Part shown: in pieces, positions 58,465 through 64,000 of the stretch
Layout: each line of letters opens with the position of its first letter
How positions within the stretch are numbered: position 1 is the first letter of the stretch
Assembly: GCF_964355755.1 (NCBI RefSeq)
Contig: NC_092671.1
Span: forward strand, 16,339,501 to 16,403,500
Origin: Antedon mediterranea
Lineage: Eukaryota; Echinodermata; Crinoidea; Comatulida; Antedonidae
Direction of reading: 5' to 3'
DNA length: 64,000 nt
The notes under the pieces: model-generated
The model's input: the letters and a program-made list of their open reading frames with translations, nothing else
What the model was told of the DNA's origin: nothing
The model's database searches: none
Made by a program: the position numbers and the translations under genes

Positions 58465-61400
58465 ATGTCAAATAAATCAACCTCAGAAAATGAACAACAG
58501 CAATATACACTTTCAGAAACATTTGATCATGCCTGGAAACATTTTGAGGACATTAAAGTATGTGAGGAAGCCACAAATTCTGTTAATTATCAGGTTCGTA
58601 TGGCTCTTCACTAGCTAGGCCTGGTTAGTTGGAGACTGTCCATTTATAGTTAGTTACCGCGCCCGCTTGAATAGCATGGAGTCTGTGGGGCATGTAGCGG
58701 GTTTACCTACTTAAAAAGCTAGGCCTACAATAGGCTTATTTATTTCGTTTGATATATATATCGTATGAATGGCTCATATCTGACGAATATCCATGGCCAC
58801 ACACAAGGATTTAATTAAATGTTTTTGATAGAAGAGTGCTTGCTTGCCACAACAAAAAGTTTACTGTACATACAGACAAGTATTTAATTTATATTAACTT
58901 TTATTTATAAACTATCTATTTTCTTTGCAGCAACAAGTATCCAAGGCAATTGCAATTTTAGAGAAAGCTACACATATGGTCAATGATTTGGCCTTATTCA
59001 GTAGTAATGAACAAGTAGATGAAATATCAACTCAAGACCTACGGTAATATTTTTTTTATTCTATTTTCTGTGCTAAAAAAAGAAACATTATAATTAATTA
59101 GTATTATTATGATGATTAAATAATATATTGTCTTACAATTTATAGGTACTTACTTTTACCAAGCCTTCTAGGTGAACTTACACTTAAAGTAACAAGTGGC
59201 GATAGACTAGAGATGCTTGATTTAGGTGAAGCCTACTTCATTGACTACCTTAAACGATGTAAAGACTACAGTATTACAGAAGAGGTACTAAAGAATTATT
59301 ATAAATGATAAGTGTTTGGATGTTGTTGGTGTATGATGGATAGAAATGGAGGGACATTAATTATCAAATAAGTGATGGTGATAGGCTAAAGAGTATACAA
59401 TATACTGATATCAATAAAGATGTTTATGAAATTTGTTAATACAGTATTATCAAAAAATATGTTTTAATTTTCAGAAAATTCCCACAACAGACAATTGTGT
59501 AGAGAGAAATGTGCAACCTACAGTTTCTGGACCAGGGAGGTTAAATATGAAATCAATGCAAATGGAAAGAGAAGCAAAATTAAAAAAATATAAAGAACAA
59601 AAAGAAAGAGAAAAAAAAATTAAAGAAATGGGCACATGGTTACAAATTCGACAAAAAGATGATGAAATTCAGGTACCAATTGATTACATAGTCAAGTTAT
59701 ATAGGTATTGACAGAGGGAGATGACACTAGGTGTAAACAGTTGCATGCAAACTTAGATGAGGCAACCTTTTTCAGATCCTAATATTAGTCAATGCTAAAT
59801 AATTTCTGATGTATATCTAGTCTTTTACATTAGTACAGTCAACTCTCTCAATACCGGACTCTCTGAAAAGCAGAAACTCTCCCAATGCCAGACTTTTCTT
59901 GGAGGACCAAATTCCTTTCTACCATTTATTAAAAACACATTCCAAATACCAGACTTTCCAGAAAACCAGACATATTAGGCTAGCTTACAGGTGGTATTGA
60001 GAAAATTGACTAGTACTAAAGACACGAGAACTGATGAAAAAAATAGTTAATAATTTAATTTTTTTTTTCATATATATTTCAGAGAGATTACTATAAATTA
60101 ATATTAGAAAGTTGTGTTAATGAAGCAATTGACCAAATAAAAAGCATTTCACAAGAAAAAGAAATATTACAACATATGGCAAAATCAAAATCAGCTGGTT
60201 CGATAGCAAAGACCGAGCCAAGTCTACCTGCTAAAGAAAGGAAGGTAAATGATCGGCTCTGTGTATAGTCTATGTCATATTTTTGTGACAATTGTTTATT
60301 TTGAGCTCTTGAAAAGTTTGAACCCTGTTTTCAAAATACCATCTAAAGATGTATTTTCCCCAAAAACATGAAAAATGAAGATTAAAAATCAGACTTTAAA
60401 TAGACCATTTTGTAGTTTTATTCACTTGATAAATTCCCATTGTCTGACAGACAATTTGGCTATTTCTTTCTTTTTTTTCAGGTCAATATTTCATTTTTTG
60501 ATCCAATTTTTGGTTAAACTTAAATAAAAAAATATTTTTTCAGGGGGACAATATACGTTGAATTTTAGGTATCGGACACGGACACCATTCCTATATCATT
60601 CTTTTTGTTATACTGTATATTCATTATTTTTCAGCCAATTAAGCCTTTTATAATTACAAGAGATTCAGTTCAAGCCAAAGTATTCGGAGCTGGTTATCCA
60701 AGCATACCAACTGTAACATTAGAAGAATTTTTCCAGAAAGAAGTTCGGGAAAGAAAGATACCACAAGAAGCATTGTAAGTATGAAAATCTATTAAATTTG
60801 TTCCTGTAAATAACAGGCAAACATTTACTGAAACCCTGTTCTGCAGAAAAAGTTACTATTTGAGACAATGTGGTCACAAATACAACTATATATCTTGGTT
60901 TTCTAAATGTAGAAATCTGAGAGATTTCTAGATCTAGAAAACCAAGATATCCGAGTTTCCTAGATCTAGAAAACCAAGATATCTGAGTTTCCTAGATCTA
61001 GAAAACCAAGATATCTGAGTTTCCTAGATCTAGAAAACCAAGATATCCGAGTTTCCTAGATCTAGAAAACCAAAATATCTGAGTTTCGTAGATCTAGAAA
61101 ACCAAGATGTCCGAGTTTCATAGATCTAGAAAACCAAGATGTCCAAGTTTTCTAGATCTAGAAAACCAAGATATCCAAGTTTCTTAGATCTAGAAAACCA
61201 AGATATCCAAGTTTCTTAGATCTAGAAAATCAAGATCCAAGTTTCCTAGATCTAGAAAACCAAGATATCCGAGACACCCTTATATTATTTAATCATAATT
61301 TAATTGTAAGTTACAGTAATTGTATTTATATAAGTTAATTGTATTCATTTTATCTTATTGAAGAAACCCATCAGCTGTTGTAGTTGAACACGGCCAACAA

Positions 61401-61637
61401 GATGATGAGCCAGAGGAGAAACCAGAAGTAGATGAGAATGACCCTGAGGAACTTAAAAGAGCAAGGGAGCTTGATGAATGGAAAGATGGTAATTTTTAAC
61501 TGTACAGTTCTTTTTAAAAAATGCATAGAATTTTTTTTTTAATTGTGTAAAAACATGCCATGTCACTTAATTATATCAACAATTCTTATCTTTCAGACCA
61601 TAAACGAGGCTGGGGAAATAGGTATAACCGTTCATAA
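58465..61637 (+). CDS. IGBP1: Immunoglobulin-binding protein 1 / alpha4 (TAP42 family), 8 exons
   Basis: Alpha4/Tap42 is a cytosolic, non-catalytic partner that binds and stabilises the catalytic subunits of PP2A, PP4 and PP6, and links them to TOR signalling. Exons: 58465-58593, 58931-59043, 59146-59284, 59475-59672, 60083-60244, 60635-60774, 61364-61488, 61597-61637. All have GT/AG borders with consistent phase and give 348 aa (human protein about 340). Residues 1-215 match the family's helical phosphatase-binding domain (exon 3 YLLPSLLGELTLKV; exon 4 a highly charged helix). Exon 6 holds the hallmark VQAKVFGAGYPSIPT (259-273). Exon 7 is acidic and ends RARELDEWKD. Exon 8 gives the conserved HKRGWGNRYNRS end. 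The start MSNKST fits the family N-terminus; an in-frame ATG at 58357 would add 36 hydrophobic residues foreign to it and is rejected. Intron 4 holds a pogo-like MITE and intron 6 a minisatellite. Poly(A) signal AATAAA at 61760. Confidence 0.96.
59836..60012. mobile_element. pogo/Tigger-like MITE in IGBP1 intron 4
   Basis: CAGTCAACTCTCTCAATACC at the left and GGTATTGAGAAAATTGACT at the right form terminal inverted repeats, next to TA dinucleotides. CAGTCAACTCTC resembles Tc1/mariner-pogo termini. The interior repeats the phrases CCAGACTTT and CAAATACCAGA. Non-coding. Confidence 0.65.
60928..61274. repeat. 32-bp minisatellite in IGBP1 intron 6, about 11 copies
   Basis: Unit CTAGATCTAGAAAACCAAGA + TATCCGAGTTTC. 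CTAGATCTAG is a perfect 10-bp palindrome. Copies vary at several sites, unlike the array at 46.2 kb. Fully intronic (intron 60775-61363), so no effect on the protein. Confidence 0.95.
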
Positions 61638-61759
61638 TACCTTTTCATACATTTGCATACCGATAGGCTTGTCACCTTTGATGCATCTTAGTCAATTACA
61701 GTATTCTAAGAGGGAACTTTGTGGTAGATCACAAAATATCATATAATGGTCTATTGTAA

Positions 61760-61765
61760 AATAAA
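61760..61765 (+). terminator. Poly(A) signal of IGBP1
   Basis: First AATAAA after the IGBP1 stop, about 120 nt into the 3' UTR. A second AATAAA lies near 62026 and could serve a longer transcript that would include the hAT-like fragment at 61919-61948. Confidence 0.55.
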
Positions 61766-61918
61766 GATGTTACAAAACAAAAATGTATATAGATAGGCCT
61801 AATGCATTATAAAGAAAATGTACATATAAATGAATTGAAAAACATCTGCGATTGTATTAAAGTGATACGATTTACATTAAAATGTGTCCGACAATTGTTA
61901 ATAATGGTTCCTAACCGA

Positions 61919-61948
61919 GGGGCCTCAGGCCCCTGCATTACGCCACTG
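61919..61948. mobile_element. Fragment of the same hAT-type MITE family
   Basis: GGCCTCAGGCCCCTGCATTA then CGCCACTG closely matches the right end of the 54433-54558 element. The left end is absent. Lies downstream of IGBP1, between two candidate poly(A) signals. Confidence 0.6.
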
Positions 61949-62069
61949 CAAAGGGGTTGGGCTCCTCTTATCTCAGGTGTTGCTTGCTTCAATCTCGCCA
62001 CTGCACCTCATTGCTGCAGCCGGACACAAATAAAGAACAAGAAAGAAGCAATACCTTGTTTAAAATAAC

Positions 62070-64000
62070 GTTTTATCATACTTGACCTCAGCAATACATC
62101 ACACAATGGGCATCTCTGGCAGAAGAATTAGAAATTGAATATAAGTAAACCGCAGTTGCATTAGATTTTTCAAAGAAATTAAACAGTTAATCATCATGGA
62201 AGCAAGGAAACGTATGAACACTTAAACAGTTAAAAAGAGAATATCTTTATGTAAGATTAAGCAAAAAAGTTACGGTTTTATGCAGATCAAAATCATACCC
62301 ATAGGATACCACACCAAACAGATTAGTTTTCCATTTCAAACACACCTTCGCAATTCACACAGACAATTAAACTTTGACCCAAAAAACTGCTTAATCTTAT
62401 ACAAAATTTATTAACACCTACTTATTGAATGAATGCATGAGCAATAAACAATTTAATTGAAATGATAAATTGTAATAAAAATAACATTTACACCTGAAGT
62501 TAATGTTTAGTTAATCATGTGGTGTTTAAATATAATTTACATTGAAATTAGTCGAATCATGTTAGTGTTTCATGCATGTAATATACTTTTTATATTTTTA
62601 ATAGTGTACCGACTGTATGGTTTTCCAGCGTGCACGAGGAACACTATAGTGGGTTCACCTTAGCTCAACATGGATCAATTTACATGAAATTGTTCCAAAT
62701 TTGGGCATACAATTATATCCTTATTACTGTAGTAAAAACAATTTAATTACATCACAAAAATTGCCAAAAGAATTGTTTTCACGACTGAAAATATAATACT
62801 TATTTAATGTTAGGAATATTTTAAATAAAAAAAAAATACTTTTAATTCAATTTTCTAAATGTATAAAATGCGCCATGTGTAACGGCGACAAGTTTCTTCA
62901 CTAAATGAATGTGCTTAAAATCTATCATATACAATTGTCTCACAAATAAACCACTATCTTACACTACAGTACATACATAATTGTTGTAATAATATGAATT
63001 TATGAAACACTTTCTCAATACCTAATAACGATTTTATATACAACAAACACTTGGGCAACATATAAACACTATATACAAGAGTGTTTGAACTGCGGTGCCA
63101 GTTCACAGAAATTACACACTAAACACTTTTAAACAGCAAATCTTTGGCTGTATATCCATCTCATCCACAAATTCCCCTTAGAATTTACAGCACATAAATT
63201 TATATATTTATAATATATACATAACGAAACAGTAAAAATTCTAAAATGTACACATTTAACTTACAGACGCTACAGTCAATGTTACAATGATTATTGGAAG
63301 ATCATTATAGCAGACAATATGGACAAACATGGTTTCAACCCAACTATATAGCACATAAACTAATAATTCAAAAAATACTACATTTTAAATGTTTTTGCCT
63401 TGCAACACATAATTGTATAGTTTATTTCAGCCTTTTATATTGTCATGTATATAATAATCAACTGGAATATGATGCTTTTTACTATTATCAAAATGTCCAT
63501 TGCAAATATTTATTTCCCTGTATTCATTGTTTAAAGTTGGCTTTGAAATGTTGGAAGTAATATATATTTTATTTTAAATTACTACTTAACTAGTGTTTAA
63601 ATGAGGTAATTTTACCATTATTTTGTATCGTAGGGTGTCCATTAAAAAAAAGAGAAAAAATTGAGCTCCATAGTACAAGTAATGTTATGTAATATTGAGA
63701 AATTTTGTAATGGCATCATCAAAATGAACATCATTTAATTTGAATACTATGCAGTACCAAAGACTATGCATGCATACCAATCTATATGCAGTGATATATT
63801 CCACAACAACCACAATTCTTAAATTTGGCATAGTCACAAAAGCTATCACAACAAAGGTTGATTTGTGATTGGATGTTTTATAAGCTAAATTTACACTGAG
63901 TCTGGGTTGCGGTCTTGTGGCACGATAACAATGTTAAATGGGTGTATGTTTAAGAATACAACCGTTCAACATTCTAGAAAAAATGTAACCTAGCCTGGAC
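62070..64000. other. Gene-less AT-rich stretch after IGBP1
   Basis: No exon, RNA gene or named element recognised. Frames such as 63294-63560 are AT-driven. Confidence 0.5.

Noticed and set aside
61802-62068. 88-codon + frame and 64-codon - frame after IGBP1
   Set aside because: They run across the hAT-derived fragment and 3' UTR-like sequence; no independent support.

Overview
The window is about 64 kb of AT-rich, intron-bearing, repeat-laden eukaryotic nuclear DNA. The gene complement is animal: an IGBP1/TAP42-family gene in eight exons and two small neuropeptide-precursor genes of the RWamide (luqin) type. RWamide-ending luqins are, to my knowledge, an ambulacrarian trait. Together with dense MITEs, tRNA-derived SINEs and a ubiquitous AGGCCT palindrome, this points to a marine invertebrate deuterostome, most likely an echinoderm. 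Species cannot be fixed from the sequence.

Layout. 1-31.7 kb has no gene I can support. It holds SINE and LINE ends, MITEs, local duplications and a hammerhead-like repeat. From 31.76 kb a decayed LINE 3' end abuts the first coding exon of luqin-like gene A (+ strand, 32093-35358). 36-45 kb holds a MITE nested in another MITE, an array of about 1.1 kb repeat units with a tRNA-Pro-derived SINE in one unit, and a second copy of the inner MITE. 45.5-46.7 kb has a GAT-rich tract and a clean 32-bp minisatellite of 16 full copies. Luqin-like gene B lies on the - strand (52137 down to 48819), with two TTA-type MITEs and a miRNA-like hairpin in its first coding intron. 53-58 kb is again non-coding, with a hAT MITE that has a perfect 8-bp target duplication. 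IGBP1 runs 58465-61637 (+), with an internal pogo-like MITE and a second, unrelated 32-bp minisatellite.

The main find is the luqin-like pair. Both genes have a short signal-peptide exon ending just after a dibasic-flanked decapeptide LN[E/H]PPxxSRW-Gly-Lys-Arg (expected mature form ...SRW-amide). Both then have an exon with two cysteines 9-10 residues apart, and a short terminal exon. Intron phases (1 and 2) match, and the second intron lies exactly 8 nt after the second Cys codon in both. They are convergent, about 13.5 kb apart tail to tail, and look like a diverged inverted duplicate. The exons were assembled by eye from splice sites and phase. The last exon of gene B is the least certain.
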